Part shown: in pieces, positions 47,952 to 57,185 of the stretch | Position numbering within the stretch: position 1 is the first letter of the stretch | Layout of the letters: each line of letters begins with the position of its first letter | Assembly (NCBI RefSeq): GCF_900188355.1 | Contig: NZ_FZNX01000006.1 | Location: 1 to 64,000, forward strand | Reading direction: 5' to 3' | Length of the DNA: 64,000 bases | Source of the DNA: Lutibacter flavus | GTDB lineage: Bacteria; Bacteroidota; Bacteroidia; Flavobacteriales; Flavobacteriaceae | Made by a program: the position numbers and the translations under genes | Notes under the pieces: model-generated | What the model was told of the DNA's origin: nothing | What the model saw: only the letters and a program-made list of their open reading frames with translations | Database searches by the model: none

Positions 47952-47982
47952 TTGTTTAAACTGTTGATAATTATTAGCTTTG
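47952..47982 (+). promoter_or_regulatory. purH promoter
   Basis: TTG (47952-47954), 20 bases and TAGCTTTG (47975-47982) match the consensus fully, 23 bases before the purH ATG. Confidence 0.72.
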
Positions 47983-48004
47983 CGCAACTACAACAATACA
48001 ACAA

Positions 48005-49531
48005 ATGGATATATCTAAAAAAGCAAAATCAGCACTAATTTCAGTATTTCACAAGGATGGATTGGCACCAATAGTTCAAAAATTAAACGAACTTGGCGTT
48101 ACAATTTATTCAACAGGCGGAACAGAAAATTTCATTAAAGAATTAGGTATTAATGTAATACCCGTAGAAGATTTAACTTCTTACCCTTCAATTTTAGGAG
48201 GAAGAGTTAAAACTTTACATCCAAAAGTTTTTGGAGGTATTCTAGCAAGGCGAGAAAATGAAAGTGACCTTTTTCAATTGAATGAGTATGAAATCCCTGA
48301 ATTAGATATTGTAATTGTTGATCTGTATCCTTTTGAAAAAACAGTTGCTAGCGGAGCGCCAGAACAAGACATTATTGAAAAAATTGATATTGGAGGCATT
48401 TCATTAATAAGAGCAGCTGCTAAAAACTTTAAAGATATAATTTGTGTTTCTTCAATGAATCAATATGATGAATTTTTAAAGATTATTTCTGAAAACAATG
48501 GAGCTACAACTTTAGCGCAACGTAAATCATTTGCTACCAAATCATTCGCAGTTTCCAGTCATTATGATACAGCAATCTTCAATTATATGAATGATGGTCA
48601 ACCTGTATTTAGACAAAGCTTTAATATTGCTAAAAAATTACGTTATGGAGAGAATCCACATCAAAAAGGTTTTTTCTACGGAAATTTAGATGAATTATTT
48701 GACCAACTGCACGGAAAAGAACTTTCTTTCAACAATTTGTTAGATGTAGATGCTGCTGTTAATTTAATTAGAGAATTTAAAAATGATGCTCCAACTTTTG
48801 CAATCTTAAAACATAATAATGCTTGTGGTTTAGCGCAAAGAGATACGCTAGTGCAAGCTTATATAGATGCTTTGGCTGGAGATCCAACATCTGCTTTTGG
48901 TGGTGTTTTAATAGCCAATAGAGAAATTGATGAAGCAACTGCTAAAGAAATTCACAGTTTGTTTTGTGAAGTTGTAATTGCCCCTTCTTATTCGGAAGAA
49001 GCCTTGCCGATATTAAAAGGTAAGAAAAACAGAATTATTTTAGTTCAAAAAGATGTTGAATTCCCTAATATTAGTTACAGAACTGCTCTAAACGGAGTTT
49101 TAGCTCAAGATCCAAATAATGTTACAGATACTAAAGAAGGATTAAAAAACGTTACTAAAAAAGTTGTTTCTGATTCAGAAATTGAAGATTTATTATTTGC
49201 TTCAAAAATATGCAAGCATACTAAATCAAATACTATTATTTTAGTTAAAAATAAACAATTATGTGCAGGTGGAACAGGACAAACATCTAGAGTTGATGCT
49301 TTAGAACAAGCTATAACAAAAGCAAAAACTTTTAATTTTGATTTAAAAGGTGCTGTAATGGCGAGTGATGCTTTTTTCCCTTTCCCAGATTGTGTAGAAA
49401 TAGCTGGAAAAGCTGGTATTGAAGCTGTTATTCAGCCTGGAGGCTCAATTAAAGATCAATTATCTATTGATTATTGTAATGATAATAATATAGGAATGGT
49501 TTTTACTGGAACGCGTCATTTTAAACACTAA
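48005..49531 (+). CDS. purH: Bifunctional AICAR formyltransferase / IMP cyclohydrolase
   Basis: The 508-residue protein makes the last two steps of IMP synthesis. The N-terminal MGS-like domain (to ~residue 110) has STGGT, GGRVKTLHPKVFGGIL and IDIGGISLIRAAAKN. The formyltransferase part has LRYGENPHQ, LKHNNACGLA and CAGGTGQTSR. It is the first gene before the mre cluster; a -7-like box lies just after its stop. Confidence 0.97.
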   Translation: MDISKKAKSALISVFHKDGLAPIVQKLNELGVTIYSTGGTENFIKELGINVIPVEDLTSYPSILGGRVKTLHPKVFGGILARRENESDLFQLNEYEIPELDIVIVDLYPFEKTVASGAPEQDIIEKIDIGGISLIRAAAKNFKDIICVSSMNQYDEFLKIISENNGATTLAQRKSFATKSFAVSSHYDTAIFNYMNDGQPVFRQSFNIAKKLRYGENPHQKGFFYGNLDELFDQLHGKELSFNNLLDVDAAVNLIREFKNDAPTFAILKHNNACGLAQRDTLVQAYIDALAGDPTSAFGGVLIANREIDEATAKEIHSLFCEVVIAPSYSEEALPILKGKKNRIILVQKDVEFPNISYRTALNGVLAQDPNNVTDTKEGLKNVTKKVVSDSEIEDLLFASKICKHTKSNTIILVKNKQLCAGGTGQTSRVDALEQAITKAKTFNFDLKGAVMASDAFFPFPDCVEIAGKAGIEAVIQPGGSIKDQLSIDYCNDNNIGMVFTGTRHFKH

Positions 49532-49537
49532 TTTTAG

Positions 49538-49545
49538 TAACTTTG
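49538..49545 (+). promoter_or_regulatory. Candidate mreB -7 box
   Basis: TAACTTTG fits TANNTTTG, six bases after the purH stop and 39 before mreB. No -33 TTG at the right spacing, so this is weak. Confidence 0.35.
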
Positions 49546-49584
49546 AGAAGTTTGATTAAAAAATTTAAAAAACAATAAAAATAT

Positions 49585-50613
49585 ATGGGTTTTTTCGACT
49601 TTATGACCGAAGACATTGCGATTGATTTAGGTACGGCAAATACTTTAATAATTCATGATGGTAAAGTTATTGTTGACGCGCCATCAATTGTGGCTAGAGA
49701 TAGATCAACCGGGAAAATAATTGCAGTTGGTAAAAAAGCCAGTTTAATGCAAGGAAAAACTCACGAAAATATTAAAACAATTAGACCCTTAAAAGATGGT
49801 GTAATTGCAGATTTTGAAGCTTCGGAGCAAATGATAAAAGAATTTATCAAAAACATTCCGAGTATAAAAAAGAGATTTTTCACGCCTTCATTAAGAATGG
49901 TTATCTGTATTCCGTCTGGAATTACTGAAGTTGAAAAACGTGCTGTTATAGATTCTGCTGAACATATGAATGCTAAAGAAATCTATTTAATTCACGAACC
50001 AATGGCAGCTGCTATTGGTATTGGAATTGATATTATGCAGCCAAAAGGGAATATGATAATTGATATTGGTGGTGGAACTACGGAAATTGCAGTAATTGCT
50101 TTAGGTGGTATTGTATGTGATAAATCGGTTAAAGTTGCTGGAGATGTATTTACTTCAGATATAGCCTACTATATGAGAACTCAACATAATTTATATGTTG
50201 GTGAACGCACCGCTGAAAGAATAAAAATTCAAATTGGTGCAGCTACTGAAGACTTAGAAACTCCTCCAGAAGACATGTTGGTGCAAGGCCGTGATTTATT
50301 AAGTGGAAAACCAAAACAGGTTCAGGTATCTTTTAGAGAAATTTCAAAAGCACTGGATAAATCAATTTTACGAATTGAAGACGCGGTAATGGAAACACTT
50401 TCTAAAACTCCACCTGAATTAGCTGCAGATATTTACAATACTGGTATTTATTTAGCTGGTGGTGGTTCTATGTTACGTGGGTTAGATAAACGTTTATCTA
50501 GAAAGACAGATTTACCTGTATATGTAGCCGAAGATCCATTAAGAGCCGTTGTTAGAGGAACTGGAATTGCTTTAAAAGATCTTGAAAAATATAAAAATGT
50601 ATTAATGAAATAA
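49585..50613 (+). CDS. mreB: Rod-shape-determining protein MreB
   Basis: The 342-residue actin-like protein has the phosphate loops DLGTANTLI and IDIGGGTTEIAVI, the PSGITEVEKRAVIDSAEH segment and AGGGSMLRGLDKRL. It makes filaments under the inner membrane that guide cell-wall elongation, with MreC, MreD, PBP2 and RodA encoded next. Starts 53 bases after purH. Confidence 0.97.
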   Translation: MGFFDFMTEDIAIDLGTANTLIIHDGKVIVDAPSIVARDRSTGKIIAVGKKASLMQGKTHENIKTIRPLKDGVIADFEASEQMIKEFIKNIPSIKKRFFTPSLRMVICIPSGITEVEKRAVIDSAEHMNAKEIYLIHEPMAAAIGIGIDIMQPKGNMIIDIGGGTTEIAVIALGGIVCDKSVKVAGDVFTSDIAYYMRTQHNLYVGERTAERIKIQIGAATEDLETPPEDMLVQGRDLLSGKPKQVQVSFREISKALDKSILRIEDAVMETLSKTPPELAADIYNTGIYLAGGGSMLRGLDKRLSRKTDLPVYVAEDPLRAVVRGTGIALKDLEKYKNVLMK

Positions 50614-50634
50614 TACAACGCCCTAAATTTACAT

Positions 50635-51465
50635 ATGCAGCAAATCATTTATTTTATTAGAAAATTTAGATACTTTCTGCTTTTTTTACTTTTAGAAATT
50701 TTAGCTTTTACGTTTATAATTCAACATCATTCATATCATAAAAGTAAATTTGTTAATTCTGCAAATTCTATAAGTGGAGGAATTTATAATAAAACGAATT
50801 CAATTAACGAATTTTTTCATTTAAAAACGGAAAATGAACGTTTAATTGAAGAAAACACAGCTTTAAAAAATTCCCTAAGCATAAAAAATCTAAGCGAAAA
50901 TCAAGATTCATTTAAATTAAATGACTCTGCACAATATGGCCAAAAGTACGAGTACACTTATGCTAAAATTATTAATAACAACTACACAAATAGAAACAAT
51001 ACTTTAACAATTAACAAAGGGATTAAACAAGGAATTACTTCAGATTTAGGCGTGATTAATAGTAAAGGAATAATTGGAGTTACTAAAAGTACCTCTTCGA
51101 ATTATACAACTGTTTTATCTATTTTAAATAACAATTCTAAAATTAATGTTCGCCTTAAAAATAGTAACCATTTTGGTACTTTAGTTTGGGATGGAAAGGA
51201 TTACAATATTTTACAACTAATTGATATTCCAAGACAAGCACAATTTAAAGATGGTGATACAATAATTACAGGAGGTAAATCTGCAATTTTCCCAGAGGGA
51301 ATTAAAATTGGAGTTATCAAAAATTTTAAATTTGAAAATAATCAATTTCAAGATATCAACATTCAATTATTTAATGATATGAGCTCAATTGGCTATGTTC
51401 AAATTGTTAAAAACCTTGAAAGAACTGAACAATTAAATTTAGAAAAAGAAAGTTTAAATGAATAG
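50635..51465 (+). CDS. mreC: Rod-shape-determining protein MreC
   Basis: The 276-residue protein has one N-terminal membrane helix (FLLFLLLEILAFTFII), a short coiled coil (KTENERLIEENTALKN), and the beta-domain typical of MreC with NKGIKQGIT and VINSKGIIGVT. It links MreB to the periplasmic PBP2/RodA enzymes. Its end overlaps mreD by 8 bases. Confidence 0.94.
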   Translation: MQQIIYFIRKFRYFLLFLLLEILAFTFIIQHHSYHKSKFVNSANSISGGIYNKTNSINEFFHLKTENERLIEENTALKNSLSIKNLSENQDSFKLNDSAQYGQKYEYTYAKIINNNYTNRNNTLTINKGIKQGITSDLGVINSKGIIGVTKSTSSNYTTVLSILNNNSKINVRLKNSNHFGTLVWDGKDYNILQLIDIPRQAQFKDGDTIITGGKSAIFPEGIKIGVIKNFKFENNQFQDINIQLFNDMSSIGYVQIVKNLERTEQLNLEKESLNE

Positions 51466-51964
51466 TTTAATATTAAATAATTCATTACGTTTTATTGGCT
51501 TAGTACTTTTACAAGTATTGATTTTCAATCATATAAATTTATTTGGGTATTTAAACCCAATGGTTTACATAGCATGGATTCTATTATTCCCAATAAGAAA
51601 AAATAAAAGTTTATTTCTAATATTAAGTTTTCTTTTAGGCCTTTCTATAGATTTCTTCTCCGATTCAGGAGGAATTAACGCAGCAGCTACATTAGCAATT
51701 GCTTTTATTAGACTTCCAATTTTAAAGATGGTTTTAAGAAAAACAGATTTTGATTTTTTATTATTTAACCTTAGAGCTGTTTCATTTAGTAAAGCCTTTA
51801 TTTTTATAGTAATTTTAACTATAATCCATCACTTTATTGTTTTTAGTTTAGAATATTTCAGCCTTAATTCTTTCTACCCAATTATTTCTAACACAATTTT
51901 AACAAGTGTTTTCACAATAATTATAATTATTTTAGGTATTATATTATTCTCAAAAAAGAAATAA
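51458..51964 (+). CDS. mreD: Rod-shape-determining protein MreD
   Basis: The 168-residue polytopic membrane protein has about five helices and the FLLGLSIDFFSDSGGINAAA segment that MreD keeps. It acts in the elongation complex. It overlaps mreC by 8 bases, and mrdA starts at the next base after its stop. Confidence 0.92.
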   Translation: MNSLILNNSLRFIGLVLLQVLIFNHINLFGYLNPMVYIAWILLFPIRKNKSLFLILSFLLGLSIDFFSDSGGINAAATLAIAFIRLPILKMVLRKTDFDFLLFNLRAVSFSKAFIFIVILTIIHHFIVFSLEYFSLNSFYPIISNTILTSVFTIIIIILGIILFSKKK

Positions 51965-53821
51965 ATGAAGAGATCAGGCTTGTTAACCTTTTTAATTATT
52001 TTTATTGCGTTAGTATTTATTAGTCGTCTTTTTTATTTACAAATATTAGATAACTCTTATACAGTGCCCACCCTAAATAGCTCTGCTGTAAAAGTAACCT
52101 ATGACTATCCTGAAAGAGGATATGTTTATGATAGAAATGGTGTTTTATTAGTTGCAAACCAACTTTCTTATGATATTATGGTTATTCCCAGAGAAGTTAA
52201 ACCTTTGGATACATTAGAGTTTTGTACCCTACTTAAAATCAATAAGAAAGAATTTATCAAAAAATTTGAAAGAGCCAAAAAATATTCAACTCGTATTCCA
52301 TCAACTTTTGTTGCACAATTATCTAAAAGCGACTATGCTTATTTACAGGAAAAAATGCACAAATTTATTGGGTTTTACATTCAAAAAAGATCTTTAAGAG
52401 AATACCCCTTAAATTCCGCTCCCAACGTATTGGGGTATATAAGTGAAGTTAATGAAAATATGATAAAAAAAAATCCATATTATCAATTAGGTGAATTAAT
52501 TGGTACTGCGGGAATTGAAACAACTTACGAAGAAACCTTACGAGGAATAAAGGGCGTTAAACACATTCAAAGAGATCGATTTAATAAAGAGATTGGACCT
52601 TACAAAAATGGAATTTATGATACACTTCCAATACCTGGAAATGATATTACTCTAACTATTGATAGTAAATTACAACAATATGGTGAGGCATTAATGATTA
52701 ATAAAAGAGGGGGAGTTGTTGCTTTAGAACCTTCAACAGGAGAAATTTTAGCGCTGGTTTCAACACCTACATTCAATCCCAATTTATTAATTGGAAGAGA
52801 ACGATCAAAAAACTTCACGAAATTATTTCTTGATTCCATAAGCAAGCCATTATTAGATCGAGGTTTACAAGGTGAATATCCTCCAGGATCACCATTTAAA
52901 GTAGTTACAGCATTAGTGGCCTTGCAAGAGAATGTAATTAATACGACAACAACTATAAAATGTTTTGGTGGTTATAAATATGGATCTGGTAAAGATGCCT
53001 TTATGGAGTGTCATTGTGGAACACATGGAAGTCCGGTTGAATTAAATAAAGCAATATATAGGTCATGTAATAGTTACTTTTCAAATGCTTATAGAAAAAC
53101 TATAGAAAAATACCCAGACGCTTCTGAGGGTATGAATGCTTGGAGTACACATGTTAAAAGCTTTGGATTAGGGAATTATTTAAATAACGATTTATCTGTA
53201 GGTAAAAAAGGATTAGTTCCTACTGGGGATTTGTATAATAAATGGTATCCAAACGGTCGATGGAGATCAACAGCAACAATTTCAAACGCAATTGGACAAG
53301 GCGAGGTGCTAACAACTCCAATTCAATTGGCTAATATGACTGCAACTGTTGCAAATAGAGGCTTTTATTTTACACCACATATTGTAAAAAACATAAAAGG
53401 AAAAGAATTAAATGAAAAATATACAACGCCAAAACATACAACTATTGATGAAAAATATTTTGAACCTGTAATAGAAGGATTGTTTAATGTGTTTGAAAAC
53501 CCAAGAGGAACGGCGAGCTGGTCTAAAGTAAAAGGAATTGAAATATGTGGAAAAACTGGAACTGCTGAAAACCCACATGGACAAGATCATTCTATTTTTA
53601 TTGCATTTGCTCCAAAAGACAATCCTAAAATAGCAATTGCCGTATTTGTAGAAAATGGCTATTGGGGGTCTCGTTGGGCGGGCCCAATTGCCAGTCTAAT
53701 GATTGAAGAATACTTAAATGGAGAAACTATTAGGCCTTGGAAAGAACAAGAAATGTTTAATGGAAGCTTGCAAGAAGAATATGACAAACAAATAAAAGAT
53801 ACTTTAAACATTGAGAAATAA
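51965..53821 (+). CDS. mrdA: Penicillin-binding protein 2 (elongation transpeptidase)
   Basis: The 618-residue class B PBP has an N-terminal membrane anchor, a pedestal domain (YPERGYVYDRNGVLLV), and a transpeptidase domain with Ser309 in SPFK (SxxK), SCN at 367-369 and KTG at 530-532 in CGKTGTAENP. It cross-links new peptidoglycan during side-wall growth, partner RodA next. The last 11 bases overlap the rodA frame. Confidence 0.96.
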   Translation: MKRSGLLTFLIIFIALVFISRLFYLQILDNSYTVPTLNSSAVKVTYDYPERGYVYDRNGVLLVANQLSYDIMVIPREVKPLDTLEFCTLLKINKKEFIKKFERAKKYSTRIPSTFVAQLSKSDYAYLQEKMHKFIGFYIQKRSLREYPLNSAPNVLGYISEVNENMIKKNPYYQLGELIGTAGIETTYEETLRGIKGVKHIQRDRFNKEIGPYKNGIYDTLPIPGNDITLTIDSKLQQYGEALMINKRGGVVALEPSTGEILALVSTPTFNPNLLIGRERSKNFTKLFLDSISKPLLDRGLQGEYPPGSPFKVVTALVALQENVINTTTTIKCFGGYKYGSGKDAFMECHCGTHGSPVELNKAIYRSCNSYFSNAYRKTIEKYPDASEGMNAWSTHVKSFGLGNYLNNDLSVGKKGLVPTGDLYNKWYPNGRWRSTATISNAIGQGEVLTTPIQLANMTATVANRGFYFTPHIVKNIKGKELNEKYTTPKHTTIDEKYFEPVIEGLFNVFENPRGTASWSKVKGIEICGKTGTAENPHGQDHSIFIAFAPKDNPKIAIAVFVENGYWGSRWAGPIASLMIEEYLNGETIRPWKEQEMFNGSLQEEYDKQIKDTLNIEK

Positions 53822-55088
53822 AAGAAACAATATTTTTTATGGAATCGACTGGGTATTAATACTCTTTTATTTTATCCTCATTTTTTTTGGTTGGATAAAT
53901 ATATATTCTGCAACAATAACTGATTCACAAGTAGATTTAATAAACTTCTCTTCTGAATATGGGAAACAACTTATTTGGATTGGACTTAGTATACCGCTTA
54001 TTCTTTTAATTTTGCTATTTGAAGCAAAATTTTATGAAAAATATGCATCAATTATTTACTTAGTAAGTTTAGTATCCTTAGCAGGATTATTCATTCTAGG
54101 TAAAAACATAAACGGTGCAACTTCATGGTATAATTTTGGAGGAGTTGGATTGCAACCTTCTGAATTTGCAAAAGCAGCTACCGCTTTAGCAATAGCCAAA
54201 CTTGTAAGTGATAAACAATTTAATCTTTCAAAGTTAAACACACAATTACAAGCTTTAATAATCTTATTTATTCCTGCAATATTAATTACTCTTCAACCTG
54301 ACCCAGGTTCCGCGTTGGTTTACACTGCATTTATATTTGTTTTATACCGAGAAGGATTGCCATTTTATTATATAACTATTGGCTTTATAACATTATTCTT
54401 GTTTGTTATTACACTCTACTTTGGGTTTTCTAACACAATTATTGCCTCGTTTTTACTTTTAATTGTTATTCTATTATATTTTAACTATTACAGAAAAAAA
54501 GCATTTAAAAAAGGTTGGATAAAAATACTTGGCATTTATTTAATTTCAGCCCTTTTCATTTTTAGTGTAGACTTTGTTTTTAATAATGTATTTGAACAGC
54601 GTCACAGAGATAGATTCAATATTTTATTGGGTAAAACAACAGACATTAAAAGCATAGGCTATAATACCAACCAATCTGTAACAACAATAGCATCTGGAGG
54701 TTTAAAAGGCAGAGGGTTTCTAGAAGGCGAACGCACCCAAGGAAATTTTGTACCAGAACATCAAACAGATTATATTTTCACTATTGTAGGTGAAGAATGG
54801 GGGTTTATTGGTAGCAGTATCGTTATTGTTTTATTTGTATTGTTTCTTTTAAGAATCATACAAATCGCGGAACGACAAAAGTCAAAATTCAGTAGGGTTT
54901 ATGGATATAGCATTGCCGCTATATTTTTTACCCATTTCACTATTAATATTGGAATGGTAATAGGATTGCTACCTACAATTGGAATTCCCTTACCTTTTTT
55001 TAGTTATGGTGGCTCGGCACTATGGGGCTTTACGGCACTTCTTTTTATATTTATTCGCTTAGACGCAAATAGGTCTTATGAATGGTAA
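53811..55088 (+). CDS. rodA: Rod-shape-determining glycosyltransferase RodA
   Basis: The 425-residue SEDS protein has about ten membrane helices, LQPDPGSALVY and the family end motif PFFSYGGSALWG. It polymerises lipid II for elongation with PBP2. An in-frame stop lies just upstream, and no ATG occurs early, so TTG at 53811 is the start, 10 bases inside mrdA. A terminator follows at 55113. Confidence 0.94.
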   Translation: MRNKRNNIFYGIDWVLILFYFILIFFGWINIYSATITDSQVDLINFSSEYGKQLIWIGLSIPLILLILLFEAKFYEKYASIIYLVSLVSLAGLFILGKNINGATSWYNFGGVGLQPSEFAKAATALAIAKLVSDKQFNLSKLNTQLQALIILFIPAILITLQPDPGSALVYTAFIFVLYREGLPFYYITIGFITLFLFVITLYFGFSNTIIASFLLLIVILLYFNYYRKKAFKKGWIKILGIYLISALFIFSVDFVFNNVFEQRHRDRFNILLGKTTDIKSIGYNTNQSVTTIASGGLKGRGFLEGERTQGNFVPEHQTDYIFTIVGEEWGFIGSSIVIVLFVLFLLRIIQIAERQKSKFSRVYGYSIAAIFFTHFTINIGMVIGLLPTIGIPLPFFSYGGSALWGFTALLFIFIRLDANRSYEW

Positions 55089-55112
55089 GATTAAGATTAA
55101 TGGATAAAACAA

Positions 55113-55141
55113 AAAAAGCATCCTAAATTAGGATGCTTTTT
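55113..55141. terminator. Bidirectional terminator
   Basis: A stem of GCATCCTA/TAGGATGC (55118-55125 / 55129-55136) is extended by A/T runs to 13 bases with a 3-base loop. It serves the rod-shape operon and rpsT. Confidence 0.9.
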
Positions 55142-55162
55142 AAATATTTTATTTGCGTTAAA

Positions 55163-55414
55163 CTATAAAGAAGCTACTTGTTTAGCTAATTTAGATTTTA
55201 AGTTACCCGCCTTATTTTTGTGAATAATATTTCTTTTTGCAAGTTTATCCAACATTGCAACAACTTTAGGAAATAATTCCTCAGCCTCTTTCTTCTCAGT
55301 TGTAGCACGTAAGTCTCTTACAGCATTACGTGTAGTTTTATGCTGATATTTGTTTCTTAATTGCTTAACACTGTTACTTCTTATTCTCTTTAGTGCTGAC
55401 TTGTGATTTGCCAT
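55163..55414 (-). CDS. rpsT: 30S ribosomal protein S20
   Basis: The 83-residue protein matches S20: [44 protein letters not shown]. It binds 16S rRNA early in assembly. tRNA-Glu is encoded 25 bases upstream on the same strand without a terminator between, so a shared transcript is likely. Confidence 0.96.
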   Translation of the reverse strand: MANHKSALKRIRSNSVKQLRNKYQHKTTRNAVRDLRATTEKKEAEELFPKVVAMLDKLAKRNIIHKNKAGNLKSKLAKQVASL

Positions 55415-55439
55415 TGTAAAATTTTTTATTAAATTTTTG

Positions 55440-55511
55440 TAGTCCGTAGGGGAATCGAACCCCTGTTACCAGGATGAAAACCTGGCGTCCTAACCCCTAG
55501 ACGAACGGACC
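55440..55511 (-). tRNA. tRNA-Glu (UUC)
   Basis: The minus strand folds into a 72-base cloverleaf. Acceptor GGTCCGT pairs with ACGGACT (one G-T), the anticodon stem CCAGG/CCTGG frames the loop TTTTCAT with anticodon TTC, and the T arm is AGGGG-TTCGATT-CCCCT. Discriminator A; no encoded CCA. A full promoter lies at 55556-55584. Confidence 0.95.
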
Positions 55512-55555
55512 ATTAATTGTTTTGCAAAAATGACATTATTTCGTCATTGCGGATG

Positions 55556-55584
55556 CAAAAATACAACTATTTTTTATTCTGCAA
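55556..55584 (-). promoter_or_regulatory. Promoter of tRNA-Glu (and probably rpsT)
   Basis: On the minus strand TTG (55584-55582), 18 bases and TATTTTTG (55563-55556) match the consensus, ~40 bases before the tRNA 5' end. Confidence 0.7.
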
Positions 55585-55601
55585 AATATTTTTTGAAAAA
55601 T

Positions 55602-57080
55602 TTAATAAGCTTTTGCAAATAATACTCTTTGAATTGATTTTTTCCCAGTAAATACGCAGGCTCCTTCCTCAATTTTATTATTTATTGGAATACATCTAAT
55701 TGTTGCTTTTGTCAAATCCTTAATTCTATCTTCAGTCTCAGATGTACCATCCCAATGCGCAGACACAAATCCACCTTTGGTTTTTATAACCTCTTTAAAT
55801 TCTTCAAATGTATTGACTTCAGTTGTATGTTCTTTTCTAAAAGAAACCGCTTTATCAAACATATTATCCTGAATTTCAACTAATAAGTTAGCCACAAAAT
55901 CAACTACATCATCCTGAGAGACTGTTTGTTTTACTAAAGTATCTCTTCTTGCAACTTCAACAGTATTATTTTCTAAATCTCTTTTTCCTATTGCAATTCT
56001 TACCGGAACACCTTTTAATTCATATTCAGCAAATTTTGCGCCTGGCCTATAGGTATCTCTATCATCAAACTTAACTGAGACTCCTTGCTGTCTAAATTCT
56101 TTCACAAACCCATCAACTTTACTGGATATTTCAGCCAGTTGATCATCTCCTTTATAAATTGGAACAATTACAACTTGAATTGGCGCTAGTCTTGGAGGTA
56201 ACACCAATCCAAAATCATCAGAATGTGTCATTATCAATCCTCCTATTAATCGCGTAGATACCCCCCAGGAAGTTGCCCATACATACTCTTGTTTCCCTTC
56301 TTTAGAAGTATATTTTACATCAAAAGCTTTAGCGAAATTTTGTCCTAAAAAATGTGACGTTCCTGCTTGTAAAGCTTTTCCATCCTGCATTAAAGCCTCA
56401 ATTGTATAGGTTTCATCTGCTCCAGCAAATCGTTCGCTTTCCGACTTAGAACCTTTTATTACAGGCATTGCCATAAAGGTTTCTGCAAACTCTGCATACA
56501 CTTTTTGCATTAGCATAGCTTCTGATAATGCTTCTTTTTTAGTTGTATGAGCAGTATGTCCTTCTTGCCATAAAAATTCTGCAGTTCTCAAAAATAAGCG
56601 CGTTCGCATTTCCCAACGCACAACATTTGCCCATTGATTTATTAATAATGGTAAATCTCTATAAGATTGAATCCATCCTTTAAAGGTACTCCATATAATT
56701 GCTTCAGAAGTTGGACGAACAACTAACTCTTCTTCTAATTTAGCTGATGGATCTACACGAAGTTTCCCTGGATTATCAGGGTCATTTTGCAATCTATAAT
56801 GAGTTACAACAGCACATTCTTTGGCAAATCCTTCTGCATTTTTTTCTTCTGCTTCAAATAAACTTTTAGGCACAAATAATGGAAAATACGCATTTTCATG
56901 TCCTGTTTCCTTAAACATTCTATCTAGTTCGGCTTGCATTTTCTCCCAAATCGCATATCCATATGGCTTTATAACCATACACCCTCTCACAGCGGAATTC
57001 TCAGCTAAATCAGCTTTCACAACTAACTCATTGTACCATTTAGAATAATCTACTTCTCTCTTTGTTAAATTCTTACTCAT
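55602..57080 (-). CDS. proS: Prolyl-tRNA synthetase (short, archaeal/eukaryotic-like type)
   Basis: The 492-residue class II synthetase has motif 2 in [20 protein letters not shown], the YFPLFVPKS segment, and no bacterial editing insertion, as in the short type. A C-terminal zinc-like/anticodon part ends in [13 protein letters not shown]. The ATG at 57080 is chosen over a TTG at 57086. A full promoter lies at 57138-57167. Confidence 0.95.
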   Translation of the reverse strand: MSKNLTKREVDYSKWYNELVVKADLAENSAVRGCMVIKPYGYAIWEKMQAELDRMFKETGHENAYFPLFVPKSLFEAEEKNAEGFAKECAVVTHYRLQNDPDNPGKLRVDPSAKLEEELVVRPTSEAIIWSTFKGWIQSYRDLPLLINQWANVVRWEMRTRLFLRTAEFLWQEGHTAHTTKKEALSEAMLMQKVYAEFAETFMAMPVIKGSKSESERFAGADETYTIEALMQDGKALQAGTSHFLGQNFAKAFDVKYTSKEGKQEYVWATSWGVSTRLIGGLIMTHSDDFGLVLPPRLAPIQVVIVPIYKGDDQLAEISSKVDGFVKEFRQQGVSVKFDDRDTYRPGAKFAEYELKGVPVRIAIGKRDLENNTVEVARRDTLVKQTVSQDDVVDFVANLLVEIQDNMFDKAVSFRKEHTTEVNTFEEFKEVIKTKGGFVSAHWDGTSETEDRIKDLTKATIRCIPINNKIEEGACVFTGKKSIQRVLFAKAY

Positions 57081-57137
57081 AATCAAAACTTTGGCATAAA
57101 TATTGCATCTTTTTTATTATAAAAATGCTAATTTCGA

Positions 57138-57167
57138 CAAAATTAGTTTTTTTTGAATTGTTAACAA
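57138..57167 (-). promoter_or_regulatory. proS promoter
   Basis: On the minus strand TTG (57167-57165), 19 bases and TAATTTTG (57145-57138) match the consensus, ~50 bases before the proS ATG. Confidence 0.7.
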
Positions 57168-57185
57168 TAAAAATTTTAATTGATT

